Program-made: the position numbers and the translations under genes
Shown here: positions 40,710 through 49,348 of the stretch, piece after piece
Position numbering within the stretch: position 1 is the first letter of the stretch
Layout of the letters: each line of letters starts with the position of its first letter
The notes under the pieces: model-generated
What the model saw: only the letters and a program-made list of their open reading frames with translations
Databases searched by the model: none
What the model was told of the DNA's origin: nothing
NCBI RefSeq assembly: GCF_038181555.1
Contig: NZ_JBBWUA010000002.1
Coordinates: 124,001-188,000, forward strand
Direction: 5' to 3'
DNA: 64,000 bases
Origin: Desulfitobacterium sp038181555
Lineage (GTDB): Bacteria; Bacillota; Desulfitobacteriia; Desulfitobacteriales; Desulfitobacteriaceae

Positions 40710-41141
40710 TTAATATGTTATCGCAGACGAGTAAATTGATTGGGTTTCCATTAAATTGCTGTATGCGTCATATACTTTAGCCGTAACACATATCCGATAA
40801 GTTCCCCTAGTAACATAATAATCATTTTCGGTTCCAACTAAATTACCTCCAGATCCGGATATGCTCCAGCTCTTGATTGTACTCCAATTGCTCCCTGAAT
40901 ACCTTTGTAATTCAATATTTACGTATATTGTATGTGTACTATTGTAAGTAGAGGCACCTCCATAAGAAGTCGATTTTCCTGATGAGTTAATTTTAAAGCT
41001 TGGAATTATACTGGAGATATACGTGAATTGAGGAGTTACAACATTTTGTTCTTCCGGAATTTTTGTCTGAGCCGCGTAAACCGGCACAACCGAGAAAGCA
41101 GTCACAAACACAATGAGAAACATACAGACTATTCTTTTCAT
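40710..41141 (-). CDS. small secreted protein downstream of the anti-sigma gene
   Basis: This 143-residue protein has a signal peptide (MKRIVCMFLIVFVTAFSVVPVYA). The mature part is beta-rich (TYISSIIPSFKINSSGKSTSYGGASTYNSTHTIYVNIELQRYSGSNWSTIKSWS), resembling small secreted beta-sandwich proteins of Firmicutes (possibly DUF6147; by memory only). AAGGAGG precedes the ATG. It is the third gene of the sigma/anti-sigma unit and has its own upstream promoter motif (41179-41205). Confidence 0.65.
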   Translation of the reverse strand: MKRIVCMFLIVFVTAFSVVPVYAAQTKIPEEQNVVTPQFTYISSIIPSFKINSSGKSTSYGGASTYNSTHTIYVNIELQRYSGSNWSTIKSWSISGSGGNLVGTENDYYVTRGTYRICVTAKVYDAYSNLMETQSIYSSAITY

Positions 41142-41178
41142 AACAACAAAAACCTCCTTGATCTCTTCTCATAAATAG

Positions 41179-41205
41179 AGACAACCAAGGAAGCTTTTTG
41201 CAACA
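41179..41205 (-). promoter_or_regulatory. ECF-like promoter motif, copy A
   Basis: TGTTGCAAAAA-N9-GTTGTCT on the minus strand, about 40 bases before the start of the small secreted protein gene. The GTC core and a -35-like GCAA spaced by 15 bases fit the ECF promoter pattern. Confidence 0.55.
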
Positions 41206-41230
41206 TATTTTTTATTCTTTCTCCAATTCT

Positions 41231-41995
41231 TTATTCTACAAACCTTACGTTTTGAGCTATCTTTATTGTTATATCTTCACTAGTTTGGGACTGAATCAAA
41301 AACATGCGTCCATCCATTTCCCAAATAAGTGTAACTAAAGAATTCTTAACAATGATGTTCCCTTGATGTCCGTTGATATCGATTGACTCAAAGTTATCAA
41401 CATTCTCTGTATCTAACGCAGGTGCGCTATCCTCACTTAATTCCGTATAGGATATGATTGAGTTCTGCTGATTGGTAAACGTAATTGTTTTGACAAGACT
41501 GCTGCTGGAAATGTTCTTGACTTCATACCCTTCAGGTATATAAGTTGGTACATAGGCCTTGGTCCAGTCGACAACCGGAGCTCCTTCACTCGCGCTGTTA
41601 TTACTTTCCTTTATCTGAAAAGATGTATGATCCTGTTGAATATTTATAAAAAAGTTTAGCACTCTAGCTCTTAAGGCCTGCACACTTGCTACTGTGCTAA
41701 ACAACAGAGCAATTACAATCAACATAGCTATAGCTACTCTATTTAAAACCCTTGAAACGCGCCTCTTTCTTAAGGGGGTATTAGCTTTTTTATAATAATT
41801 ATCTAATTCTAGCGTAAATTTACCGAATGCTTCCCGGGAAGGCAAATATTCCGGATCGTTTTTTAGGCGTTCCATTTCTTCTAAATAACCCTTTCCTTCT
41901 TTATCAGCAGCTTCATCCAAAATCAACCTGAACAAGCTGTCTTCGTAATCCTCATAAAGCTTTTTTCGGTTTTGTTCCGGTCTGTTATCTGCCAT
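41231..41995 (-). CDS. anti-sigma factor-like membrane protein (DUF4367-type C-terminus)
   Basis: This 254-residue protein has a soluble N-terminal part (residues 1-80, charged, helical), one transmembrane helix (about 86-108, RVAIAMLIVIALLFSTVASVQA) and an extracytoplasmic domain with YVPTYIPEGYEVKNISSSSLVKTITFTNQQNSIISYTE, characteristic of DUF4367 proteins. It overlaps the sigma factor gene by 11 bases, so the two are translationally coupled. This strongly suggests that it holds the sigma factor at the membrane until an external signal releases it (inference). Confidence 0.8.
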   Translation of the reverse strand: MADNRPEQNRKKLYEDYEDSLFRLILDEAADKEGKGYLEEMERLKNDPEYLPSREAFGKFTLELDNYYKKANTPLRKRRVSRVLNRVAIAMLIVIALLFSTVASVQALRARVLNFFINIQQDHTSFQIKESNNSASEGAPVVDWTKAYVPTYIPEGYEVKNISSSSLVKTITFTNQQNSIISYTELSEDSAPALDTENVDNFESIDINGHQGNIIVKNSLVTLIWEMDGRMFLIQSQTSEDITIKIAQNVRFVE

Positions 41996-42554
41996 CCAGG
42001 TTCACCTCCTTTGCGATTAGCTGCCTAGCCTTACGTCGACTTCTTGTTAAATACTGCCTTACACTGGCGGGTGCTATCCCTAAAATTTTGCCAAGCTGTT
42101 CATTATCCATTTCTAATATGTATTTAAAATACAATATATCTTTCTCTTTTTCGGATAGCTTTGATATGGCTCTGCTCATCTCTTCTATCTGTTCCTCAAG
42201 AATAATGCCATCCTCAACTACCTTATAGTCAGAAATACCCTCCGCTATATCTTCCTCCTCTCCATAAAATAAATATTTGTTCTCTACATCTCTATGCCTT
42301 ATAAAGTTAATCGCTACGCTTCTAGCAGTACAGACAATATAGGTGGCTAATTTGCAACTCTCTAAAGTACGAATTAAAGAGATCTTTTCAATTAGTTTAA
42401 TAAAAGTGTCGTTGACTAGATCTTCTATATTTCCATTATCATGAGTTATCTTAAAAATGCTCTTGCGTACGAGGCCATAATAGTCCTGATACAAGTTTAA
42501 TATATAATTCTTTTCGTGATCATCCTTTATTGTAATAAATAAAGTCAGTACCAT
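41985..42554 (-). CDS. sigma-70 family (ECF-like) RNA polymerase sigma factor
   Basis: This 189-residue sigma factor has region 2 (YYGLVRKSIFKITHDNGNIEDLVNDTFIKLIEKI, then CTARSVAINFIRHRD) and region 4 with a helix-turn-helix (LSEKEKDILYFKYILEMDNEQLGKILGIAPASVRQYLTRSRRKARQL). It has no region 1 or 3, so it is ECF-type. GAGGGGAG precedes the ATG. The next genes are its anti-sigma factor and a secreted protein; a repeated promoter motif suggests that the secreted proteins at 40710 and 38776 are its targets. Confidence 0.9.
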   Translation of the reverse strand: MVLTLFITIKDDHEKNYILNLYQDYYGLVRKSIFKITHDNGNIEDLVNDTFIKLIEKISLIRTLESCKLATYIVCTARSVAINFIRHRDVENKYLFYGEEEDIAEGISDYKVVEDGIILEEQIEEMSRAISKLSEKEKDILYFKYILEMDNEQLGKILGIAPASVRQYLTRSRRKARQLIAKEVNLDGR

Positions 42555-42672
42555 AAATTCACTCCCCTCAAAACAATGATACCATACATTTCTTTAAATA
42601 GTCATTTATGGTTATTTGGTGACGTAATATTTTTACCTAAAAATAGGAATTCCGTTTAAGCCGTACACCAAG

Positions 42673-42692
42673 AATCAGTCTTTAGACTGATT
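42673..42692. promoter_or_regulatory. 20-bp palindrome upstream of the sigma factor gene
   Basis: AATCAGTC-TTTA-GACTGATT is perfectly symmetric, about 120 bases before the sigma factor start. Operator or hairpin; no T-run. Confidence 0.4.
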
Positions 42693-42730
42693 TGGTAGAA
42701 AATCCGAACATCTTCAGCAGGTACGCAACA

Positions 42731-42752
42731 AAAGAGCGGGATAATCCCGCTC
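42731..42752 (-). terminator. terminator of the SASP-like gene
   Basis: GAGCGGGA and TCCCGCTC form an 8-bp stem with a 3-base loop, followed leftward by TTTTGTT. Confidence 0.85.
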
Positions 42753-42777
42753 TCTTATTGCCAAAATATATTCAAAT

Positions 42778-42900
42778 CTAGGTAGTAGGGGTCTTCTTAT
42801 GCTTACGATTTGCGATGCCGATTTCCTGTGCGACTTCATACTTGAATTGCTCCATCGCAGCATTTAAAACGGGTTGATTCGTTTGTTTGGTATCTGCCAT
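42778..42900 (-). CDS. 40-residue short alpha/beta SASP-like spore protein
   Basis: This small gene has GGAGGG 7 bases before its ATG and its own terminator. The product reads MADTKQTNQPVLNAAMEQFK then YEVAQEIGIANRKHKKTPTT. The segment AAMEQFKYEVAQEIGI matches the first conserved helix and GPR cleavage region (ALxQMKYEIAxEFG) of alpha/beta-type small acid-soluble spore proteins, which coat spore DNA. The second conserved half (usually another ~25 residues ending in GGEMVKR-like) is absent and is replaced by a short basic tail. A sigma-G-like promoter lies upstream. Either a genuine mini-SASP or a truncated one. Confidence 0.68.
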   Translation of the reverse strand: MADTKQTNQPVLNAAMEQFKYEVAQEIGIANRKHKKTPTT

Positions 42901-42920
42901 GCGTAAGCCCTCCTCTTTGT

Positions 42921-42970
42921 TTTGCAAATCTTTCGGCAGACCTACATCGCTGCTATAACGATTAATTGTT
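42921..42970. repeat. dispersed repeat, copy 2 (leader of the SASP-like gene)
   Basis: 42 of 50 positions match 37201-37250. On the minus strand it forms most of the untranslated leader between the sigma-G-like promoter and the SASP-like start. Confidence 0.7.
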
Positions 42971-42987
42971 TTACTTCACTTCGCTTT

Positions 42988-43018
42988 TATTATCTTCTAA
43001 GACTGTCCTAATCATTCA
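42988..43018 (-). promoter_or_regulatory. sigma-G-like promoter of the SASP-like gene
   Basis: TGAATG (43013-43018), 18 bases, GATAATA (42988-42994). Resembles TGAATA-N17/18-CATACTA with three mismatches; placement upstream of a spore gene supports it. Confidence 0.45.
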
Positions 43019-43043
43019 CGACAATTGATGGTGAAGTTGGAAT

Positions 43044-45620
43044 TTAATGAAGGCCAACATTTTCTATAGAAAAAAATTGATCACATGCTTCCCACACTCT
43101 GGCATAGCGCTCAGGATGGGCGAGAACCTTTTGCGTAAACTGATAGGCTTGTTCCACCAGTCGACCATCCCTGGACAAATCCGCCAGACGCAATTCCATA
43201 AGACCATGTTGCCTTGTCCCTAATAGCTCACCTGCTCCCCGAAGCTTTAAGTCCTCCTCAGCTATTTTAAAACCATCCTGGGTCTCACAGAGAACATCCA
43301 GACGACGACTATTTTTCGTATCGGATAAGAGGAAACAAAAGGACTGTTCACTTCCCCTTCCCACTCGACCTCTGAGCTGATGCAGTTGAGCTAAACCAAA
43401 TCGTTCTGCCCCTTCGATCACCATAACGGTAGCATTTGGCACGTCGACCCCTACCTCAATGACAGTAGTGGAAACGAGAATATGGACCTCCCCTCTCTGA
43501 AAGGCCTCCATAATCTCTTCCTTTTGCGCCCCTTTCATGCGACCATGAAGCAAACTTACCTGACGGTGGGGAAACCGTTCCTGCAAGGACTCAAAGCGTT
43601 CCGTAGCCGAAATCAAGTCCAAGCTTTCCGACTCCTCCACAAGAGGGCATACTACATAGACCTGCCTTCCCTTGTCCATCTGCTCATCCATGAACTTTTC
43701 CAAGCTCGTTCTGCCACGCTCCGTGAGTTTACGGGTGATGATTGGCTTACGACCGGCAGGCATTTCGTCAAGAACCGAAAGCTGGAGATCCCCATAAAGG
43801 GTTAAGGCCAGAGTACGGGGAATCGGAGTCGCTGTAAGGACTAGGACATGAGGGTTCTCCCCTTTAGTCTGGAGGGAAGTCCTTTGCTTAACACCAAAGC
43901 GATGTTGTTCGTCAGTTATGGCTAATCCCAAAGAATGAAATTGCACACTTTCTTGGATTAAGGCATGGGTTCCCACGATGACCTGTGCCTTACCGTAGGC
44001 GATTTCCGAGAGAATCTTATCTCGTTCGCTCTTCGTCTGACTACCTAAAAGACAAACAACATTTACCCCGAGGGGCTTAAAGGCCACCGCTAGGGATTGA
44101 TAATGCTGCAAGGCCAAGATTTCAGTGGGAGCCATCATGGCACCCTGATACCCTGAGCCTACTGCCATCAGTAAAGCCGCCATAGCCACGGCTGTCTTTC
44201 CTGAACCTACATCCCCTTGGACCAAGCGCGCCATACCTTTCCTCTCGGCCATATCACGAAAGATCTCCTGAATTACCCGTTTTTGCGCAAGGGTTAGTTC
44301 AAAAGGAAGATGCTCATAGAAGCGTTTGACCAGATGTTCCCCGCCCTTCAGTTGAGGACTATCATCCTTTTGCACACCCGCTCTTAAACGAGCAACAGCT
44401 AATTGCAAAAAAAGCACTTCTTCAAAAACTAAGCGCTCTCGAGCTTGACCCAGACTATGAAAGGTTTGGGGGAAATGAATCTCTTGATAAGCTTGAGTAC
44501 GAGAAAACCATCTGCCCTCCTCCTCAGCCGGTAGAAATTCAGGGAATAACTCTAAGGCCTGATTCATAACCCCCTCTATGATACCCCGTAGGACTTTTGA
44601 GGAAAGTCGAGCGGTTTCTGAATAAACCGGGATGATCTCAGCAAGTTTTACTGTCCCGGACTTTTGAATATCAGTGGCTTGAATCTCCGGAACCCGTTGC
44701 TGCCACCGTACCTTTCCCGTCACAATCACCGAGGTGCCCACGGGAAACTGCTTAAGAATAAAGGTTTGATTAAACCAAACCCCGTAGATTAAGCGCCCGT
44801 CTTGTTCGATGCTTAGCTTCACAATCTTAATCTTTCCTCGGGAGAGCTGGCTGGCAACGACTTTGCCGGCGATAGTCGCAACATCTCCATCCTTGAGCTC
44901 ACCAATCCGTCGCAAACTCCTATCCTCATAGCGGCGAGGAAAATAAAAGAAAAGATCCCTTACATTATGTAAACCAAGCTGGGCAAGGAGCTTTGCACGC
45001 TCCGGTCCTACCCCCTTCAGATACTGTAAGGAGCGTGGGGGATTAGACTTTGCGGTTCTCTCCTTACCATGTGCGTCTGGGCTATGAGAGTCTACGCTAT
45101 GTGAGCCCAGTCCATGTGAGTTTGCCTCATGTGTATCCGCACCACGGAAGCCTATGTCATGTGAATCTGCAGCCTCAGAGTTTAGTGATCGACTAATCCG
45201 TTTCGGTTGACCGGGATTCTTCTGGGGACCCAGGTTCAACTCAAAAAATTCTGTAAATTCACTAGGTTCACTACGTTCAGTAGGTTTTGCTGACTTTACT
45301 GGCACAGTTATCACTATTACATCTTGTTTTCGGTCTACTTGCGAGGATGATTCCGAGCCCTTTTGTTCTTCGACAAAACGGCGCAGATGGGCAAGCGCCT
45401 GGCGGCGTTGTAAAGGACTCCAATCCTTATAGCGATGGGTTATATCCTTAAGCACGCTAAAATCCCCATCATGCTCCAATTGCTCTAAACGGCTGAGAAT
45501 ACCCCTTAAAAACAAATGGAAGCCACCCACAACACCCGTATTGCAGCAGCCCTGCTTTTCTTCTGCCACCATGGCGCGTTGGAGATGATTCAAAACTATT
45601 TTGCCCTGGTTGCCGATCAT
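43044..45620 (-). CDS. recG: ATP-dependent DNA helicase RecG with long N-terminal extension
   Basis: This 858-residue helicase remodels stalled replication forks. After a ~195-residue N-terminal extension comes the RecG wedge/OB domain (LQYLKGVGPERAKLLAQLGL, then IAGKVVASQLSRGKIKIV). The helicase core has Walker A GDVGSGKT, motif II as DEQH (ITDEQHRFG), TATPIPRT and QLRGRVGRGSEQSFC. Typical RecG is about 690 residues. The extension includes a His-containing imperfect repeat (about residues 150-185, units such as DSHD, DTHE, NSHG, GSHS, DSHS, DAHG). Overlaps sdaAA by 4 bases. Confidence 0.96.
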   Translation of the reverse strand: MIGNQGKIVLNHLQRAMVAEEKQGCCNTGVVGGFHLFLRGILSRLEQLEHDGDFSVLKDITHRYKDWSPLQRRQALAHLRRFVEEQKGSESSSQVDRKQDVIVITVPVKSAKPTERSEPSEFTEFFELNLGPQKNPGQPKRISRSLNSEAADSHDIGFRGADTHEANSHGLGSHSVDSHSPDAHGKERTAKSNPPRSLQYLKGVGPERAKLLAQLGLHNVRDLFFYFPRRYEDRSLRRIGELKDGDVATIAGKVVASQLSRGKIKIVKLSIEQDGRLIYGVWFNQTFILKQFPVGTSVIVTGKVRWQQRVPEIQATDIQKSGTVKLAEIIPVYSETARLSSKVLRGIIEGVMNQALELFPEFLPAEEEGRWFSRTQAYQEIHFPQTFHSLGQARERLVFEEVLFLQLAVARLRAGVQKDDSPQLKGGEHLVKRFYEHLPFELTLAQKRVIQEIFRDMAERKGMARLVQGDVGSGKTAVAMAALLMAVGSGYQGAMMAPTEILALQHYQSLAVAFKPLGVNVVCLLGSQTKSERDKILSEIAYGKAQVIVGTHALIQESVQFHSLGLAITDEQHRFGVKQRTSLQTKGENPHVLVLTATPIPRTLALTLYGDLQLSVLDEMPAGRKPIITRKLTERGRTSLEKFMDEQMDKGRQVYVVCPLVEESESLDLISATERFESLQERFPHRQVSLLHGRMKGAQKEEIMEAFQRGEVHILVSTTVIEVGVDVPNATVMVIEGAERFGLAQLHQLRGRVGRGSEQSFCFLLSDTKNSRRLDVLCETQDGFKIAEEDLKLRGAGELLGTRQHGLMELRLADLSRDGRLVEQAYQFTQKVLAHPERYARVWEACDQFFSIENVGLH

Positions 45621-46480
45621 AAGAAATCCGCCTGAATCCTTTGACCGGTGGGAGTAATAGCCAATCCCCCTTGAGCCGTTTCCCGAAGTGAGCAGGGCAT
45701 ACTTTTGCCGATCTCGTTCATGGCATCGATCACTTCGTCAAGAGGAATAGCACTTTCTATACCAGCCAAAGCCATCTCTGCTGCTGCAAGAGCAACCGTC
45801 GCAGCTGTAGCATTACGCTTGACACACGGCACCTCCACAAGGCCGGCCACTGGATCACACACCAACCCTAGGAAGGATTTCATAGCTATGGCGGCAGCAT
45901 GAGCGCATGCAGCAGGACCTCCTCCCGCCAGCTCAACGGCTGCTGCGGCTGCCATCCCAGCGGCAGACCCTATCTCAGCTTGACATCCACCTTCAGCTCC
46001 CGAGACATTGGCCCGGTCGGCAATGATCATGCCGATCCCCGCGGCACAAAATAGGGCCATCACCACTTCTTCTTCAGAAGACTGGAGAGCCTCCTCGGCT
46101 GTCAGCAATACTGCCGGTAACACACCACAGGACCCTGCGGTGGGAGCGGCAACAATCTTTCCCATGCTGGCATTGACCTCAACTACAGCTAAGGCTCTGG
46201 CGATAGCACCATTCACTCGGTCCCCGATTAAGCTCCTCCCTGAGCTTCGCCATTGGTTTACTTTAAGAGCTTCGCCGCCCACCAATCCAGATAAAGATTT
46301 TCTTTCTCCGGTCAATCCGCTTTGGACAGCTTCCCTCATGACTTGAAGGCTTTGAGCCATACGACCGCTCAACTCATCCTGGTTTTTTTCTGCCTCCTCG
46401 GCTTGCTCGGTAAGGACGATTTCGCCGATCTTCTTCCCTTTTTGCTCGGCAAGGGATACATAATCCATAGTGGAACGCAT
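45617..46480 (-). CDS. sdaAA: L-serine dehydratase, iron-sulfur-dependent, alpha subunit
   Basis: This 287-residue catalytic subunit deaminates L-serine to pyruvate and ammonia using a [4Fe-4S] cluster. Conserved segments include APTAGSCGVLPAVLL, GAEGGCQAEIGSAAGMAAAA and CDPVAGLVEVPCVKRNA, which hold the cluster cysteines. It follows sdaAB after 12 bases and its stop overlaps the recG start. Confidence 0.96.
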   Translation of the reverse strand: MRSTMDYVSLAEQKGKKIGEIVLTEQAEEAEKNQDELSGRMAQSLQVMREAVQSGLTGERKSLSGLVGGEALKVNQWRSSGRSLIGDRVNGAIARALAVVEVNASMGKIVAAPTAGSCGVLPAVLLTAEEALQSSEEEVVMALFCAAGIGMIIADRANVSGAEGGCQAEIGSAAGMAAAAAVELAGGGPAACAHAAAIAMKSFLGLVCDPVAGLVEVPCVKRNATAATVALAAAEMALAGIESAIPLDEVIDAMNEIGKSMPCSLRETAQGGLAITPTGQRIQADFL

Positions 46481-46492
46481 GCACTTCCCTCC

Positions 46493-47164
46493 TTATTCTA
46501 AAGGTTCAATAGCCATGGCTTCGTTTACTGCCGGAAGCTTTTTAATCAAAGCTAAAGCAGCTGGGTCGATGGCCTGATCTGTCTCGATTACCATCAGAGC
46601 ATGCGCACCTTTTTTCTCCCTGGAAACTCTCATTTGGGCAATATTGATTTGAGTCGAGGCAATCAAGGAGGTGACTTGGGCGACCACTCCCGGCAGATCA
46701 TTTTGTAGAACGACTAAGGTATGATAATCACCCATGATTTCTACCCTAAACTCATTGATTCCTTGAATCTTAACTCGTCCACCACCGATGGAAGAGCCAA
46801 TAACGACAACCTCGCGCCCTTCCCCGTCCTTCAGACTGATTTTTACCGTGTTGGGATGAACATCCCCCAGATCTTCTGACTTAAAGTGTATGGATAAGCC
46901 TTGCGCATCAGCAATGTCTTGGGCCTGCGGAATCCTCTCGTCGTCTGTACGCATCCCCAATAGCCCGGCAATTAAGGCAAGATTTGTACCGTGGCCTTTG
47001 CCTGTCTCCGCAAAGGAACCATGTAGCGCCAACACTGCTTCTAGCGGTTGAACTCCACATATTTTCCTAGCCATAGCACCTAACCGCACCGCCCCTGCAG
47101 TATGTGAACTGGAGGGCCCCACCATGACCGGTCCAATCAAATCAAAAACGGTACTCCGTCCCAT
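46493..47164 (-). CDS. sdaAB: L-serine dehydratase, iron-sulfur-dependent, beta subunit
   Basis: This 223-residue subunit has the N-terminal signature FDLIGPVMVGPSSSHTAGAVRLG and a C-terminal ACT domain (HTLVVLQNDLPGVVAQVTSLIASTQINIAQMRVSREKKG) that may bind serine. First gene of the sdaAB-sdaAA-recG operon. Confidence 0.95.
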   Translation of the reverse strand: MGRSTVFDLIGPVMVGPSSSHTAGAVRLGAMARKICGVQPLEAVLALHGSFAETGKGHGTNLALIAGLLGMRTDDERIPQAQDIADAQGLSIHFKSEDLGDVHPNTVKISLKDGEGREVVVIGSSIGGGRVKIQGINEFRVEIMGDYHTLVVLQNDLPGVVAQVTSLIASTQINIAQMRVSREKKGAHALMVIETDQAIDPAALALIKKLPAVNEAMAIEPLE

Positions 47165-47244
47165 AACGCTCTCTCCTTATTCTTCCGAATACTCCCCTAA
47201 CTCTCTGTTCAATCAAATTTTATCTTTCGCTATCATTGTAAAAA

Positions 47245-47275
47245 CCCCTCCGGATCGCTCCGGAGGGTATTTTTT
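47245..47275. terminator. terminator after fakA, possibly bidirectional
   Basis: CCCTCCGGA/TCCGGAGGG with a TCGC loop (47246-47267). T-runs are present on both strands. It lies between fakA and sdaAB. Confidence 0.85.
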
Positions 47276-47294
47276 GCAAATTCATTATCGCTAA

Positions 47295-48962
47295 TTATTC
47301 TACCCCAAAAATATAATAATATAGGGGTTGGTGACCGGGGTACAGTTCTAGCTCAATATGGGGAGCCTCTGCTTCAATCCAAGCCCTCAGCTCTTCTGCT
47401 TGCTCTTCTGTAACATCCTCTCCGTAGAAAACCGTCACCAAATCATGGTCCTTCCACTTCATGGTGTCCAGGGTTTCCTTAGCAACCTGCAAAAGGTCTT
47501 TTCCTGTGACTTGAATGACATCCTCAATCAGTCCCAAGACATCACCTTCACTGATTTCCAGTTCTCCAAATTGAGAATCGCGAACTGCGTAGGTAACTTC
47601 TCCTGATTTAATGAGAGATAGTCCATCCTCCATATTCTTGGCATTTTCAGCACCATCGACTTGAGGATTATAATTCACTAAGGCTGAAATACCTTGGGGA
47701 ATCGATTTTGTCGGGACAATATACACATTACGGTCGGTCACAAGTTCTTTAACTTGACGTGCGGCCATCACGATATTTCCGTTATTAGGAAGAATATAAA
47801 CATTCTTGGCCGCTACCTTGCGCACCGCCTCGACGATGTTCTCAGTGCTGGGATTCATGGTTTGTCCGCCAAAAATAACCTCATCCACACCTAGGCTTCT
47901 AAAGACATCGGCAATACCTTCCCCCATAGCTACAGCAACAATACCATGTTCTTTCTCCTCCAAGGGTGTCTCCTCCAAAGACCCCTCTTCGAGCTCCTCA
48001 TGCTTCTGAGCATGAGCCATGGCTTCATTTTGCTCCAGCATATTATGAATTGCTACTTGATGGAGTGATCCCCATTGGACAGCATAATCCAAAATCTTGC
48101 CTGGGTTTTTGACGTGGACATGGATTTTGACGACTTCTTCAGTTCCGACAACCAAGAGTGAATCACCACTTGCCGCCAAATCGCCACGGATTTTTTCCAC
48201 GCGCAGATTCTGTCCTTTGACCAAGAATTCCGTACAATAAGGGAACTCCAAATTTTCAACAGCAGTAATACCCCGTGTCATTTGTGGTTCAGCTTGTAGT
48301 GTCGCGGGAACGATCTCTTCCTCAAATTCCTGACCTTCTAAAGCTGCAATCCAGCCGCTCAAGATAATTAGGAATCCTTGTCCCCCGGCATCGACAACTC
48401 CAGCTTGCTTTAAGACAGGAAGCATATCAGGAGTTTTATCAAGGGTCAGCTGGCCCCGAACATAAGCGTCCTTTAGTATCTGTAAAGGAGTGGCACCATG
48501 CTTGGCACTATTTTGAGCACCCTTAGCCACTTCACGGGCTACAGTGAGAATGGTCCCCTCCACAGGCTTCATCACAGCTTTATAGGCAGTATCTACCCCT
48601 ACCTGCAGGGCTTGGGCAACCTGCTGACCACTTGCTTCCTTGTGGCCTTCTAAGCCTTTAGCTATACCCCGCAAAAGCTGAGATAAAATCACCCCTGAGT
48701 TTCCACGGGCACCCATTAAAGATCCCATGGAAACTGCTGTCGCAACTTCTGCAACAGAAGCTCCCGAAGTCTTCTCCGCATCCTTGACAGCTGATTGAAT
48801 CGTGAAGTTCATATTCGTTCCGGTATCACCATCGGGTACTGGGAAGACATTCAAGGCATCCACATCATGCTTTTTGCGTTCCAAAGCTCTGGCACCGATG
48901 CGCATCATCTGTTTCCACTGCAGTCCAGTAATCATATTGACTGTATCTCCATCTGATTTCAA
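47295..48962 (-). CDS. fakA: fatty acid kinase catalytic subunit FakA (YloV/DAK2)
   Basis: This approximately 555-residue protein phosphorylates fatty acids bound to a FakB partner. The N-terminal DhaL/DAK2 domain shows VFPVPDGDTGTNM (Mg-ADP ligands), GARGNSGVILSQLLRG, EGTILTVAREVA and DAGGQGF. A middle domain and a DegV-related C-terminal domain (EVIFGGQTMNPSTENI, YILPNNGNIVMAA) follow. The frame begins with TTG at 48962, with GGGGG 6 bases upstream; an ATG nine codons later (MITGLQW) is an alternative closer to known homologues. It follows the Asp23-type gene after 29 bases. Confidence 0.93.
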   Translation of the reverse strand: MKSDGDTVNMITGLQWKQMMRIGARALERKKHDVDALNVFPVPDGDTGTNMNFTIQSAVKDAEKTSGASVAEVATAVSMGSLMGARGNSGVILSQLLRGIAKGLEGHKEASGQQVAQALQVGVDTAYKAVMKPVEGTILTVAREVAKGAQNSAKHGATPLQILKDAYVRGQLTLDKTPDMLPVLKQAGVVDAGGQGFLIILSGWIAALEGQEFEEEIVPATLQAEPQMTRGITAVENLEFPYCTEFLVKGQNLRVEKIRGDLAASGDSLLVVGTEEVVKIHVHVKNPGKILDYAVQWGSLHQVAIHNMLEQNEAMAHAQKHEELEEGSLEETPLEEKEHGIVAVAMGEGIADVFRSLGVDEVIFGGQTMNPSTENIVEAVRKVAAKNVYILPNNGNIVMAARQVKELVTDRNVYIVPTKSIPQGISALVNYNPQVDGAENAKNMEDGLSLIKSGEVTYAVRDSQFGELEISEGDVLGLIEDVIQVTGKDLLQVAKETLDTMKWKDHDLVTVFYGEDVTEEQAEELRAWIEAEAPHIELELYPGHQPLYYYIFGVE

Positions 48963-48991
48963 AATAATCCCCCTACTCTATCAGAACCAGG

Positions 48992-49348
48992 TTATTCCAG
49001 GACACGAACCCCCTGGACGTTGACATTGACTTGCGCAACCTTCAGGCCGGTTAGATTCTCGGTGGTATAGCGAACGCGTTCCATGACATTCGTAGCTACC
49101 TCGGAAATCTTGACACCATAACCAACTATAATATACAAGTCAATGACGACCTGCTGATCGTCGATAGATACAACAACTCCTCTGGCAAGATTTTCTCTGC
49201 CCAGAAGCTCGGAAAACTTATCAGTAGATTTCCGGGAGGCCATTCCCACTAGCCCGTAGCATTCGACCGCGGCCGCACCGGCGATGGTTGCTATTACCTC
49301 TTCTGAAATATCAATTTTCCCTAAATTATTATTAATCTCTTGACCCAT
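48992..49348 (-). CDS. Asp23/Gls24 family envelope stress protein
   Basis: This 118-residue protein has the family core GKIDISEEVIATIAGAAAVECYGLVGMA and GVKISEVATNVMERVRYTTENLTGLKVAQVNVNVQGV. I start at 49348 (MGQEINNN), with AGGAGG 9 bases before it; the open frame to 49417 is not needed. It is the first gene of the Asp23-fakA pair common in Firmicutes, divergent from rpmB. Confidence 0.92.
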   Translation of the reverse strand: MGQEINNNLGKIDISEEVIATIAGAAAVECYGLVGMASRKSTDKFSELLGRENLARGVVVSIDDQQVVIDLYIIVGYGVKISEVATNVMERVRYTTENLTGLKVAQVNVNVQGVRVLE

